From contig JBAMJV010001846.1 in assembly GCA_037951105.1 (NCBI GenBank), forward strand, positions 62,001-126,000: a stretch of DNA of 64,000 nt, read 5' to 3'. How positions within the stretch are numbered: the first letter of the stretch is position 1; each line of letters begins with the position of its first letter. Both the position numbers and the translations under genes were made by a program. This DNA is from Echinarachnius parma. Its lineage: Eukaryota > Echinodermata > Echinoidea > Clypeasteroida > Echinarachniidae. The notes beneath the pieces were generated by a model. It worked only from the letters and a program-made list of their open reading frames with translations. It searched no databases and had not been told where the DNA came from. This document shows, piece after piece, positions 34,641 to 46,949 of the stretch.

Positions 34641-34985
34641 AAGGAGCTTTTGCATTGTTTTAATTAAAACTGTGCAATCTGAGCGATGTTGTCGGTCAAT
34701 TACAAAAGATGTTACAATAAAGATTTCTGTTACATTATTTTAAACAACGTTATACGTGTTACCTGTTATTTACTTGTATCCAAAAGTAAACCTCATAAAT
34801 GCCCGCTGTAAAAGCTGACGCATATTTCCGTTTTTTAACCAGGAAAGCAGCGTTCTATTTCAATGAAACTTTTACACATTCGGACATATTTTTCAAATGA
34901 TTTTGCTACAAGATTGAAGTCTCAAATGTCAACTTGGGCAATATCTGACACTTTACATGACGAAAAACAAATTAGTAATTATTTT
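34641..34985. other. AT-rich spacer sequence, unclassified
   Basis: No repeat module or gene visible before the satellite modules start. Confidence 0.3.
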
Positions 34986-36042
34986 GTTATCGCCCGCTAT
35001 ATACATGTAGACTTATTAAAAAACGTAATAACGATCATTATCGTATTGTTAATTGTTCTTTACCGATTTCGCTTCCGTAACAGAAATGAGTTCGATCATT
35101 TTTGAAGGCGTATACCTCGAACGGGAAGACGCATATACTTCGTGAGGCGCTTTTCATTGACTACTTATTTGTTTTTCGCCCGCTAGTCTTCTTATAAAAA
35201 CGTAATTACGACCATTGTTTAATTATTAAATATTTTATTTATTTCGCTGTATACCTTACGGAATCAATTTCGATCATTTTAAAATGCGTACCCCTAGCGG
35301 GAAAAACGCGTAATTACACGTCTTTTTCCCGTTAGAGGAGCGAAAAACTGGAGCGCGTAATTACAACGCTTTTCATTGTGACGACTTAATTGTTTTTTTT
35401 GTCCGCTAGACTTATTAATTAAGCGTAAATACGATCATTGTTTTGTTCAATGTTTTATTCATTTCGTTTTAAGCCCGCCGCACACTTCACGATCTGAGTC
35501 CGATCCGATGAATAACCCAGTATCTGAACTAAAGCCATGCGCGCGTATTACATGCATGTATTATTGTTCAGATACAATAATCGTTCATCGGGTCGGGTCG
35601 GATTGTAGTGTGCGGTCGGCTTTACGGAATAAATTTCGATCATTTTTTAAATGCGTATACCTCGAACGGGATAAAACACTATACGGGAGCGCTTCGGGAA
35701 GCGCTTTTTATTATGACGAGTCATTTGTTGTGGCCAGCTATATATTAAAAAAGCGTAATAACGATCATTATTTTATTGTTAATATTGTTCTTTACCGATT
35801 TCGCTTCCGTAACGGAATTGAGTTCGATCATAAGGCGTACCTCAAACGCGATGAAACGCGTATACTTCGAGAAGCGCTTTTCATTATGACTACTTAAATT
35901 ATTTGTATTTCGCCCGCTAGCGTAATTCGTAATTACGCTTTTACATGTATAAGAAGTCTTGCGGGCGAAAAACAAATAGGTAGTCATAATGAAAGGCTCT
36001 CCCGTCATACGCGTTTTACCCCGTTCGAGGTACGCATTTAAA
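34986..36042. repeat. CpG-rich satellite modules in mixed orientation
   Basis: Modules read mostly in the 'CGCCCGCTAG' direction (35,000-35,930). The last one, from 35,960, is in the opposite 'GCGGGCGAAAA' direction, so this spacer contains an orientation switch. An unrelated ~150 bp block (35,470-35,625) with CCGATCCGATGA / TCATCGGGTCGGGTCGGA inverted ends sits within a module. Confidence 0.75.
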
Positions 36043-39000
36043 AAACTCCTCCCTCTCCAAGCGTACAATCTCGTTAAAACGCGTATTTTCGAGTTAAATG
36101 CTTTTCTTATTCAGTTTATTAACGCGTTAAAACCTTTTTTTTTTAGTGCGCCCTCTTGCGGTTTATCGGCTCTTTGTGACTGAATATTACAGGCCTTTTG
36201 CTTAGTTGTTTGTAATTATGTATCCTTTTCTAGCATGATGTAATTATAAATCTATTAGTTTGTAATGGAATGGTGTATAGGTTTTGATATAAACAGCGTT
36301 TCAGTTTGACCATATCCCCTTTTACCGGAACTCAACTATACATTCTACTCTCTCCGTATACGTTTATCATTTCGCCTCTATCATTGCAATACATATAACT
36401 ATGAACAGCCTGCAAACATACATCGTCTTAATAAATAGGTCTATTTGGGTATCATAATATGTTGCAGTGCCATCACATCTCCCTGACATATCATACGGGT
36501 ACGCTTACCTCTTAGCAGCAAGGCGATCTCTCCCATATTATACTCCTCCCTCTCCAAGCGTACAATCTCGTTAAAACGCGTATTTTCGAGTTAAATGCTT
36601 TTCTTATTCAGTTTATTAACGCGTTAAAACCTTTTTTTTTTAGTGCGCCCTCTTGCGGTTTATCGGCTCTTTGTGACTGAATATTACAGGCCTTTTGCTT
36701 AGTTGTTTGTAATTATGTATCCTTTTCTAGCATGATGTAATTACAAATCTATTAGTTTGTAATGGAATGGTGTATAGGTTTTGATATAAACAGCGTTTCA
36801 GTTTGACCATATCCCCTTTTACCGGAACTCAACTATACATTCTACTCTCTCCCTATACGTTTATCATTTCGCCTCTATCATTGCAATACATATAACTATG
36901 AACAGCCTGTAAACATACATCGTCTTAATAAATAGGTCTCTTTGGGTATCATAATATGTTGCAGTGCCATCACATCTCCCTGACATATCATACGGGTACG
37001 CTTACCTCTTAGCAGCAAGGCGATCTCTCCCATATTATACTCCTCCCTCTCCAAGCGTACAATCTCGTTAAACGCGTATTTTCGAGTTAAATACTTTTCT
37101 TATTCAGTTTATTAACGCGTTAAAACCTTTTTTTTAGTGCGCCCTCTTGCGGTTTATCGGCTCTTTGTGACTGAATATTACAAGCCTTTTGCTTAGTTGT
37201 TTGTAATTATGTATCCTTTTCTAGCATGATGTAATTATAAATCTATTAGTTTGTAATGGAATGGTGTATAGGTTTTGATATAAACAGCGTTTCAGTTTGA
37301 CCATATCCCCTTTTACCGGAACTCAACTATACATTCTACTCTCTCCCTATACGTTTATCATTTCGCCTCTATCATTGCAATACATATAACTATGAACAGC
37401 CTGTAAACATACATCGTCTTAATAAATAGGTCTATTTGGGTATCATAATATGTTGCAGTGCCATCACATCTCCCTGACATATCATACGGGTACGCTTACC
37501 TCTTAGCAGCAAGGCGATCTCTCCCATATTATACTCCTCCCTCTCCAAGCGTACAATCTCGTTAAACGCGTATTTTCGAGTTAAATACTTTTCTTATTCA
37601 GTTTATTAACGCGTTAAAACCTTTTTTTTAGTGCGCCCTCTTGCGGTTTATCGGCTCTTTGTGACTGAATATTACAAGCCTTTTGCTTAGTTGTTTGTAA
37701 TTATGTATCCTTTTCTAGCATGATGTAATTATAAATCTATTAGTTTGTAATGGAATGGTGTATAGGTTTTGATATAAACAGCGTTTCAGTTTGACCATAT
37801 CCCCTTTTACCGGAACTCAACTATACATTCTACTCTCTCCGTATACGTTTATCATTTCGCCTCTATCATTGCAATACATATAACTATGAACAGCCTGTAA
37901 ACATACATCGTCTTAATAAATAGGTCTATTTGGGTATCATAATATGTTGCAGTGTCATCACATCTCCCTGACATATCATACGGGTACGCTTACCTCTTAG
38001 CAGCAAGGCGATCTCTCCCATATTATACTCCTCCCTCTCCAAGCGTACAATCTCGTTAAAACGCGTATTTTCGAGTTAAATGCTTTTCTTATTCAGTTTA
38101 TTAACGCGTTAAAACCTTTTTTTTTTAGTGCGCCCTCTTGCGGTTTATCGGCTCTTTGTGACTGAATATTACAGGCCTTTTGCTTAGTTGTTTGTAATTA
38201 TGTATCCTTTTCTAGCATGATGTAATTACAAATCTATTAGTTTGTAATGGAATGGTGTATAGGTTTTGATATAAACAGCGTTTCAGTTTGACCATATCCC
38301 CTTTTACCGGAACTCAACTATACATTCTACTCTCTCCCTATACGTTTATCATTTCGCCTCTATCATTGCAATACATATAACTATGAACAGCCTGTAAACA
38401 TACATCGTCTTAATAAATAGGTCTATTTGGGTATCATAATATGTTGCAGTGCCATCACATCTCCCTGACATATCATACGGGTACGCTTACCTCTTAGCAG
38501 CAAGGCGATCTCTCCCATATTATACTCCTCCCTCTCCAAGCGTACAATCTCGTTAAACGCGTATTTTCGAGTTAAATACTTTTCTTATTCAGTTTATTAA
38601 CGCGTTAAAACCTTTTTTTTAGTGCGCCCTCTTGCGGTTTATCGGCTCTTTGTGACTGAATATTACAAGCCTTTTGCTTAGTTGTTTGTAATTATGTATC
38701 CTTTTCTAGCATGATGTAATTATAAATCTATTAGTTTGTAATGGAATGGTGTATAGGTTTTGATATAAACAGCGTTTCAGTTTGACCATATCCCCTTTTA
38801 CCGGAACTCAACTATACATTCTACTCTCTCCCTATACGTTTATCATTTCGCCTCTATCATTGCAATACATATAACTATGAACAGCCTGTAAACATACATC
38901 GTCTTAATAAATAGGTCTATTTGGGTATCATAATATGTTGCAGTGCCATCACATCTCCCTGACATATCATACGGGTACGCTTACCTCTTAGAAGCAAGGC

Positions 39001-39600
39001 GATCTCTCCCATATTATACTCCTCCCTCTCCAAGCGTACAATCTCGTTAAACGCGTATTTTCGAGTTAAATACTTTTCTTATTCAGTTTATTAACGCGTT
39101 AAAACCTTTTTTTTAGTGCGCCCTCTTGCGGTTTATCGGCTCTTTGTGACTGAATATTACAAGCCTTTTGCTTAGTTGTTTGTAATTATGTATCCTTTTC
39201 TAGCATGATGTAATTATAAATCTATTAGTTTGTAATGGAATGGTGTATAGGTTTTGATATAAACAGCGTTTCAGTTTGACCATATCCCCTTTTACCGGAA
39301 CTCAACTATACATTCTACTCTCTCCGTATACGTTTATCATTTCGCCTCTATCATTGCAATACATATAACTATGAACAGCCTGTAAACATACATCGTCTTA
39401 ATAAATAGGTCTATTTGGGTATCATAATATGTTGCAGTGTCATCACATCTCCCTGACATATCATACGGGTACGCTTACCTCTTAGCAGCAAGGCGATCTC
39501 TCCCATATTATACTCCTCCCTCTCCAAGCGTACAATCTCGTTAAAACGCGTATTTTCGAGTTAAATGCTTTTCTTATTCAGTTTATTAACGCGTTTAAAC
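36043..39600. repeat. ~495 bp tandem satellite with three-monomer higher-order repeat
   Basis: Monomers start (TACTCCTCCCTCTCC) at 36,043, 36,541, 37,038, 37,532, 38,026, 38,523, 39,017 and 39,511 (last partial); lengths 498, 497, 494, 494, 497, 494, 494. Shared variants show that monomers 2-3-4 repeat as 5-6-7: GTTAAAACGCG with AAATGC and TTACAGGCC in 2 and 5 versus GTTAAACGCG, AAATAC and TTACAAGCC in 3, 4, 6 and 7; CTCTCCGTATACG with GTGTCATC only in 4 and 7. This is a 1,485 bp higher-order repeat. Each monomer contains the perfect palindrome TTAACGCGTTAA and AATAAA on both strands. Confidence 0.95.
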
Positions 39601-39924
39601 CTTTTCTTCTTTTTCCCGTGCGAAGTACGCATTTGAACAAAATAGTGATCGAAATTATATGTTAGGTTGTAATGGAATGTACATAAGTCTGGAACTCTTT
39701 AGCTATCACAAGCTAATGATAACGTCTACATGTATAAAAGAAAGAGAAAGAAAGAACACTATATCATAATACTATATGCCCCCCCCCCCCCCCAGTCTTT
39801 GAAAGTGTAAGGAGCAAAGGCTAAAGCAATAACTATAAAAGAAAAACGCGGGCGTGAACATGAACAGCGAAAGTCAGAACGGAAGAAGCAGAGGTTCACG
39901 TCAAAGAGCACGCAGGTACTGCAA
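39601..39924 (-). mobile_element. 3' untranslated/LTR-like region of the pol element
   Basis: Read on the minus strand after the pol stop: TTCATGTTCACGCCCGCG, a G-homopolymer (39,780-39,794 as C), TCTTTCTTTCTCTTTC, TATCATTAGCTTGTGATAG, then GATCACTATTTTG and AATGCGTACTTCGCACGGG. The last blocks belong to the CpG-rich module family, and the sequence then enters the 495 bp satellite at its TTAACGCGTT. No clean LTR boundary or polypurine tract can be fixed. Confidence 0.5.
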
Positions 39925-40797
39925 CTAGGGCGAAAGTTCATCCTGTAGCCTGACAGGCGCTCGTGACCGGCGGGAGGAGCGGCGAGGGGCAGGGGTGCAG
40001 TCCAGTAGCGTTGGTTCCAAGGCCTGGGCTGGGCGTTCCTGCAGACCGGGAGCATTGTGTGACAGGAGGCCCCGGAGAGCACGTGGGGCGGAGCCCAGGA
40101 GGGACGAGCGAGGTGGTGGCCGCATGGGGGCCACGGCGGGAGAGGCAGGCGGGGTAGGAGCCACGGAGAAGCCATCTGGGGCCCGAGGGCAGTCGTCGCA
40201 GGGTGGCTGTGATACCGCAGGAAGCGGTGCAGGCGGCGCAGCCAAAGTGACTTGTGGGAACTGGGAGCCGGCCCGAGCAAGGGGGGTTGGCTGCATGTGT
40301 CGGTCGGCAGCGGGCGGCCTTGGCGGTGGAGGGGATGGGCCTGGTGCCATCAGAAGGGGCGCACGGGGAACGACGGGCAAGTACTTCCGCAAGAACCGCC
40401 TGTTGCGTAGGGTGACCCGACCAGATCCATCTATCCTCACAACGTACTGGTCGAACTGCCGCACTTCCACCACAACGCCAGTCTTGTCCCACTTGGTAGG
40501 GTGCGGGCCGGTCTGGTTCTGGACGCGGACGCAGTCGCTGACAACCAATGGCGGAAAGGGATGAGTGTGCTCCGAGAGGCGTTCTGCAGCACGCATGTGT
40601 CGGTTGCGAAGCGCCTCCTCACGGGACGTGAGCGTCTCCCGCCACGTGCTGTGCGGGTGATATTTACCCGGGTGGATTGGTACGAAGTCGCGGATCGGGC
40701 GTCCGAAGACACACATAGCGGGCGAGAGGCGTGTGTCGTGGTCGGGCGTATTACGGTACTGGAGCACGGCACGCTGGAAATCATCAGTGTTAAGTGT
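39925..40797 (-). pseudogene. pol: C-terminal part of Ty3/gypsy-like integrase, out of frame with pol
   Basis: An open frame continues the integrase after a deletion. It begins around TLNTDDFQRAVLQYRNTP (typical of the region after the catalytic core of Ty3/gypsy integrases). It carries a C-terminal SH3/GPY-like segment (GVVVEVRQFDQYVVRIDG … LRNRRFLRKYLP) and ends with a ~140-residue Pro/Ala/Arg-rich tail at 39,925. Open-frame extension upstream to 40,869 is out-of-register sequence antisense to nothing real. It is shifted relative to the frame of the upstream block, and the linking core segment is missing, so it is a dead fragment, not a separate gene. Confidence 0.85.
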
Positions 40798-43168
40798 GCC
40801 TGCAGTGGAAGAAAGTGCGTGTGGCCCCTGCAGTGAACTCTGGGCCACCATCCGTCGACAGCTCAGCACTGATCCCGTACGTCACAAAGATGCGGCGTAA
40901 TGCAGCAACAAGGCCGCTGGCGCCGTTGGCCGCCTGTTCGACGATCGGCCAGTTGCTGTACCTATCCACTACCACGAGATAGTGACATCCCCGGTAGGTG
41001 AAGTAGTCAGCGGCGATGCAGTGGAAAGGGTAATCGGGCTGGATGGGAGGCGTGGGTGGCGCGCCTGGCTGGGATGGTGCCATGCGGTTACACGGGGAGC
41101 AGCGTGCTCGTACATCAGCGATGGCAGGGGTCATGCCAGGCCAGAAGAAGGAGGACTGGGCTCGTGAACACATCATGGTGACGCTCTGGTGGGCCGAGTG
41201 CAGGGCCTCAAGGACTCTGGTACGGAGGGATGGGGGGATGATGACACGGTCATTGTAGAGGCATACACCATCGAACTCGGACAGGTTCGCACGGAACTGG
41301 TGGTATGGCCGGAGGTCACGGGGGAGGTCACTAGTGAGTGCGGGGAAGCCCCCTTGTATCATCTCAACCAGTCTGCACATAGAGGGATCACTGGAGGTAG
41401 CGAGGCAGACATCGTCCCAGGTGACCGACCTGATCACCGCAGGGGGAGTGCAGACTTGGACGGGGTCCGGGCTGCTAGCTCGGATGGCAGGGAGGAAGTC
41501 GTGCGTGTTGCAGAGCACGGGTGCAATATCATCAGGGAGCAGTAGGGGTGCACCCGTGCCGACAGGGTGGCGGGACACGCCATCAGCAGCTGCGTGGCGC
41601 ACACCAGGTACATGGATGATGCGGAAGCGGTACCGCAGTGACTTCTCCTTGAGGTTGCGGAGGCGAGGGTTAGGGATGTCCTCGAGTGAGCGGTCACCAA
41701 ACACTTTCAGGAGGGGCTTGTGGTCCACCGCGACGATGTGGTCAGAGCAGCCAAGAACAAAATGGCGAGCCTTGTCGAGTGCGTCGATAACAGCAAGGGC
41801 CTCCCCTTCAACCGGGGCGTAGCGGGACTCGGCACCGGAGGTGAAGCGGCTCCCAACCAGGGTCACCCTCCAACCGGTCTTACAGCAGAAGGGTTTGGAG
41901 GAGGGGCAGGTGCAGTGTTTCTGGAGCAGCCAGAATCCCAGACCATCCTTGCTCCAATCAGTAGCTAGGCAGGTCGGTTTGTTCTTGTCAAATATCTCCA
42001 CCCCGGTGTGGATCTCGTTGACGATGTGGGCCTTGGAGTCCTCAAACAGGCGGTCCAGCTCGTCAGTCCATGAGAAGGGGGTGCCAGGCTTGAGGAGTTG
42101 GCGGAAGGGCAACATGCGGTCGGTCATGGCGAAGGCGTATGAGACCTGGTTGATGAGCCCAAAGCAGCTGCGCACATCTGTGATGTTGCGAGGCGTGGGG
42201 AAGTTCTGGATCGCCTCAAGGTACTCGGGGCAGGGGCGGACCGAGGTCGGGGTGATTTCAAAGCCAGCAAATTTTACAGTCTGCCGAGCAAATGCGAACT
42301 TTGTGGGGTTCAGGATGATGCCATGTTTGCCGCAAGTGTCAAGCCACTCAACTGCCTGGTGGAAGGCCTCTTCGATGGAGTCTGACCATATCAGGGTGTC
42401 ATCCACGCACTTCGTCTTCTTCGGGATGTCAGACACAATCTCATCAAAGCGGCGGCTGTAGCCATCACCGGAGGCGATGTACCCCTGTGGAGCGACACAA
42501 TAGCGGTAGCGGCCCCAAGGTGTGATGAAAGTCGTGAGGTGGCGGTCCTCGGCTAGGGCGATGCTGTGGTAGCCGTTCCATGCATCGAACACAGTCTTGC
42601 AAGTCTGCGGAGGAACTGCACGCGCTTGATGAAACGGCGACTGTGTGTGGTGGGTCTCACGGACGGCATGGCGGTTGATTGACTGGAGGTCGACTGTCCG
42701 TCTGGGCTGTCCTGACTTCTTGGGGCAGATCACCATCTTGTGGCACCATGTGACAGGCGTGCCGACGGGGACGGGCTCAATGACGCCGAGGCGGACATCA
42801 CGGTCGAGGCCTGCCTTGACATCGTCCTGCCAGTGGACAGGGACAGGGATGGGGGTGTGATAGGCAATGGGCCGAGCAGTAGGGTCTACCATGAGTCGCA
42901 GGGGGGGCCATCCATCATAGGGAGCAGTTGGTGCTCGCACACATTGAAAGTGCTTGAGTTGTAATGTTTCAGCAGCCATGCCTCCAGCTTCTCCCGGTTC
43001 TCCTCGGTGGCTGGAAATGGGGGGGGGGGGGGGGGGGGGGCCGTGGGAGGGGGCGGTGGCACCTGGCGTCTGGGGCACTGGCATGCGGGTGTGATGCAGG
43101 CTGCCGGCGTTGGGTCGAGGAGGTGACAGAGGACGCGACGCTGGAGCTGCCAGGCCCGGCTGTCTCAC
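40790..43168 (-). pseudogene. pol: Ty3/gypsy-like pol: reverse transcriptase, RNase H, truncated integrase
   Basis: 792 codons. Residues 1-63 are a Pro-rich leader (polyproline from a 22 nt C-run). RT spans ~110-345, with D195 (VFDAWNGYH) and the active-site CVDD at 254-257, a variant of YVDD. RNase H spans ~395-535, with D404 (ATDWSKDG), E456 (VEGEALAV), D482 (VDHKPL) and D529 (AAADGVSR). The integrase zinc-binding pair is H657/H660 and C690/C693; core D721 (AADYF) and D773 (STDGGPEF) follow. The frame ends at 792, before the third catalytic acid expected ~35 residues after D773. Order RT-RNH-IN is the Ty3/gypsy type. Gag and protease are missing: the sequence joins satellite directly at 43,182. 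RT and RNase H look intact, integrase is defective, so the copy is non-autonomous at best. Confidence 0.9.
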
Positions 43169-43181
43169 CGATGGTGGGGAA

Positions 43182-43963
43182 AGTTTTCTCTCTGAGATAT
43201 TATGCCATCGCGTATGACGCGTATATTTCCATTATATTCGCGTTATTCGCGTTATGAACAGTTTCGTACGCCAAATTTATTTAAAAGGCGTTAATTCGAT
43301 CATTGTTTTGTGAAATGTTTTTTATTTAATTCGCTTCCTTACGGAATTGATTTCGATCATTTTTTAAATCGTATAATATACCTCGAACGGAAAACGCGTA
43401 TACGAGAGCGCTTTGATAAGCGCTCTTTATTTTGTGACTACTTATTTGTTTTCGCCCGCTAGGCGCTAGACTTATCAAATACGCGGAACTACGAACATTG
43501 TTTGATTGTGAAATATTCTTACCAATTTTGCTTCCTTACGGAACTAATTTTGAAATGCGTACCTATAACCTCTGCGCACATTGGCCTCTTATAATCTATA
43601 CGTCTGCGAACATAGTAGCTATCATCAGCTAATGACAACGCAATAAAAGAAAGAGAATAATGCGTATATGTATACACGTTTTTACGCGTTCAAGGTACGC
43701 ATTAAAAATGATGGAAATTACATGACATACATAATAATTAACAAAAAAATAATGCGTATAATTATGTACATGTATACGCGTTTTTACGCGTTCGAGGTAC
43801 GCATTTAAAAATAATAAACAAGTCGTGACAATGAAATGCGCCTATGTATCAATGCGCTTCCATAGCAACAAGTCGAACTCTCCCATAGTTTTTTCTCTGA
43901 GACATGCCATCGCGTATGACGCGTATATTTCCATTATATTCGCGTTATTCGCGTTATGAACAG
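43182..43963. repeat. Single 702 bp satellite/LTR composite unit plus partial copy (right arm)
   Basis: Mirror of 32,201-33,686. CGTTATTCGCGTTATGAACAG ends at 43,261 and again at 43,963. Confidence 0.85.
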
Positions 43964-44403
43964 TTTGTTAACATACATCTTCTTATAACCTTATCTTGAC
44001 TATACATGTTTATCACATGACTTAGTAAATATAGTACAGGCAGATGGGGTGTTATAATCAGTATAATAAATTATACCATGGCACTATTAAGCGCGAAACA
44101 TTATATTTCGAGCGTGAACGCGCTAATCACGGCGAGTTACGCGCGTAATGACGTTTCAATACCTTACTTCAACAAGTACGCCGATCGACTGTTCGGCACA
44201 TGAATTCTGCAGCATGTGTGTGATGATTGTAGCTTCTGTACATATTATGTTTATGAGTGAGTTGCAAACGATTTTGTCAGTCATACGATAAACCGTTATT
44301 ACATTTGTTGTCGGGTACAGGACGGAATATTCCCACTCTCGGGATTTCAAATGCTATTTCGTGAAGAAGATACTTATTTATTAAACTCTTCCCTCGATAG
44401 CAT
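43964..44403. other. Mirror of 31,761-32,200
   Basis: Same unclassified CpG-containing sequence, inverted. Confidence 0.5.
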
Positions 44404-45234
44404 TTAAAATCCCTCGGGGTGTTATATTCCGTGCCTATACCCCCAACGCCATGTCATAACAGTATAAAATACTATACATAAAGACCACATGTTGCAGTGT
44501 CACCACACCACCCTGACCTATATAATCTCCTATTGGTATCTAGAGTGGGTTGGGTACTCTATCATCAGCTAATGACAACGCAATAAAAGAAAGATAATAG
44601 TACCATGCCACAACTCTATATTCCCCCCAATCTTTGAGAGTGTGGGCTAAGGCTAAAACAATAATTATTAAAAAGAAACACAGGCAAGAACATGAACGGT
44701 GAGCAGAGGCTCACGAAAAGAGCACACGAGAACATTACTCGGGCTAAATTTCGTCATGTAGCCTGACAGATGGTCGTAACCGGTGTAAGGAGCGACGATG
44801 GGCAGCAATGGAGCAATTGAGAAGTGGTGGATTCTGGGCCGGGCGTTCGTACAGACCACCGAGTGGAGGTCAGTGGTACAGACCGGGATTAACAGTTAAT
44901 CATTTTCCCTCTATCATTCAGTGCAATACATATAACTATGAACAGCCTGTAAACATACATGTACATAATCTTATTAAATAAATCTATTTGGGTATCATAC
45001 ATGTATGTTGCAGTGTCGTCACATTTCCATGACATGTACGGGTACGCTTACCTGTTAACAGCAAGGCCATCTCTCCATATTATATACTCCTACCCGGCTC
45101 TCCGAGCGTACAATCTCGTTAAACGCGTATTTTCGAGTTAAATACTTAACTTATTCAGTTTATTAACGCGTTAAAACAGAGCGCCATCTTTATCATTAAC
45201 ACTTCTGTTTGAATGTTTACAGGCTCTTTACTCA
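44404..45234 (-). mobile_element. Degenerate LTR-retroelement remnant (right-arm copy)
   Basis: Inverse copy of 30,930-31,760. The pol 3'-end similarity lies at ~44,540-44,765 and the satellite-monomer similarity at ~44,925-45,180. Confidence 0.5.
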
Positions 45235-46044
45235 GTCGTTTGTGAATTTAAATTCCTTTTAAGGATAAGTATAGTTTCACTGTTCATTTGTATTTAAGTG
45301 GTGCAGGCTTTGGTTACCATAATTCATTTTTACAAAAAGTTTACTCTCTTTACCAAAAACTCGACTATACCTTTAAATACCCATTTTGTTACTTTTTGAA
45401 GAAGAGGAAGCATTTTTGTTAAAGGCTGGTTCAAAATTACATTAATAAGTTTTTTAAACATAATCCACATGTACTGCAAATGATTATGATTATGGATATT
45501 TCAGTTGTTTCTGATAAAAGTTTGATAAAATGAAGTTTATTCGGTCATTAAAATATTGTGTTATTAACAAAATTTTCACTTAGTTTTTCATTATCGAACA
45601 ATAAATCATTGCAACAAAACTCACCTATCACTTAAGTACGGTGTCATATTTTAGTGACGTAGATAGGAAACTTTTTTAGCCCAAACTTGTTTTTAGAATT
45701 AAGGACTTGGGCCGTTTTTACAAATTAATTTTTAAAGCACATATATTGCGTTGGTACATGAAAGAGTAAACATATGATTAAACATAGACTCGCATTATGG
45801 ATGTGTGAGTGTGTATGTGTGTGTGTTCGTGTGTGTATGCGAACAGAATATGAATCAACTTACAAAACAAGTATGCATGTTTAACACATTTTCTAGATAC
45901 CTTTGCATCTGAAAGTCACACAGACACACACACGCACACACGCACACACAGACACACACTCACACACACAAAGACAGGCGCGCACACATACACACACTTT
46001 TTTGTGGAGCGCCTATTTCCAAACAATGCTCGATTTAGGTAAAA
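45235..46044. other. Mirror of 30,121-30,929 with CA/GT microsatellites
   Basis: CA-rich at ~45,916-45,997 and GT-rich at ~45,802-45,836. One 2 bp indel near 45,722 and one substitution near 45,550 distinguish it from the left arm. Confidence 0.6.
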
Positions 46045-46584
46045 TACAGGGTGGCCCAAAAAAGAACGGAACGGGGCACTTCCCAAAATATGATACCATA
46101 ATGTTTATGTTCATCAGATAGGGTGTCCTTTCCAATGAAAAACAATACCAAGAACAATAATTTTGGTCAGGTAGTTTTTGTTAAAGGACGCCGTGAGTGA
46201 GACCATGTCAGGTGTCGATTTCGACATAGTCAATGCCAGTTTAACTGCACGCCTTGCCCGTAATACCATTCAGCGAGCAGGCCCATTCTCTCGGCACACG
46301 GCTGAGTGCACACTAACAATAGTGCGCGATGCTCAACGATATGAGAGGCGGTTCGTGCAATTCATCACGCGGTGGCTTAATAACAAATGTCAAAAAAAAG
46401 TAACCTGACATGGTGTCACTCACAGGGTCCTAAAACAAAAACTACATGACCAAATTGACTGTTCTTGGTATCGTTGTTCATTTGAAAAGACACTCTATCC
46501 GATGGACATAAAACGTGTGTTATTTTATTTGGGAGGTGCCCCGTTCCGTTTTTTTTTTTGGGGGGGGGGGGGAGCCACCCTGTA
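46045..46584. mobile_element. Mariner-like MITE with TA flanks (right-arm copy)
   Basis: TA|CAGGGTGGCCCAAAAAAG at the start and CCACCCTG|TA at the end. Here the G-run near the second terminus is 12-13 nt with TTTTTTTTT beside it. A 76-codon plus-strand frame at 46,178-46,408 matches the left-arm frame exactly, but no transposase motif is seen. Confidence 0.7.
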
Positions 46585-46949
46585 TAGGTCAAATGGGTCA
46601 TCGGCTGCCGAGCGGTCGCCGCCCGGTGACCGACTGATCTCCCAGCGGTGACCGGACGGCGACCGCTCGTCAGCCGATGGCTTATTTGACATATTTTTTT
46701 ATTTAAATCGCCCGACGGTGACCGCTCGATTAGGTCGGTGCCCGGGCGGCGACCGCTCGGCCACCGAGAGTATTATGGGCGGCGAGTGAAAAGTGAGCAG
46801 GCGCCGCCCAAATTTTAACTCCGCGCTAAAACTTCAGCGGCGACCGAGCGATGCCTAAAAACCAGCGGTGCCTGGGTGGCAGCCGCTGGGTGACCGAGCG
46901 ATTTTGGCTAAAAAACTCGCCGCCCGGCCGCCGAGCAGGCTACTTTTAG
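46585..46949. repeat. GC-rich inverted-motif block (right-arm copy)
   Basis: Mirror of 29,216-29,583, with the same GGCGACCGCTCGG motifs. Confidence 0.6.

Noticed and set aside
39759-40564. Several long open frames on both strands over pol (for example 173-189 codons)
   Set aside because: They are shadow frames in GC-rich pol sequence; only the frames with RT, RNase H and integrase motifs are supported.
41189-42461. Plus-strand open frames of 82-206 codons
   Set aside because: Antisense to pol with no motifs; typical of high-GC coding DNA read backwards.
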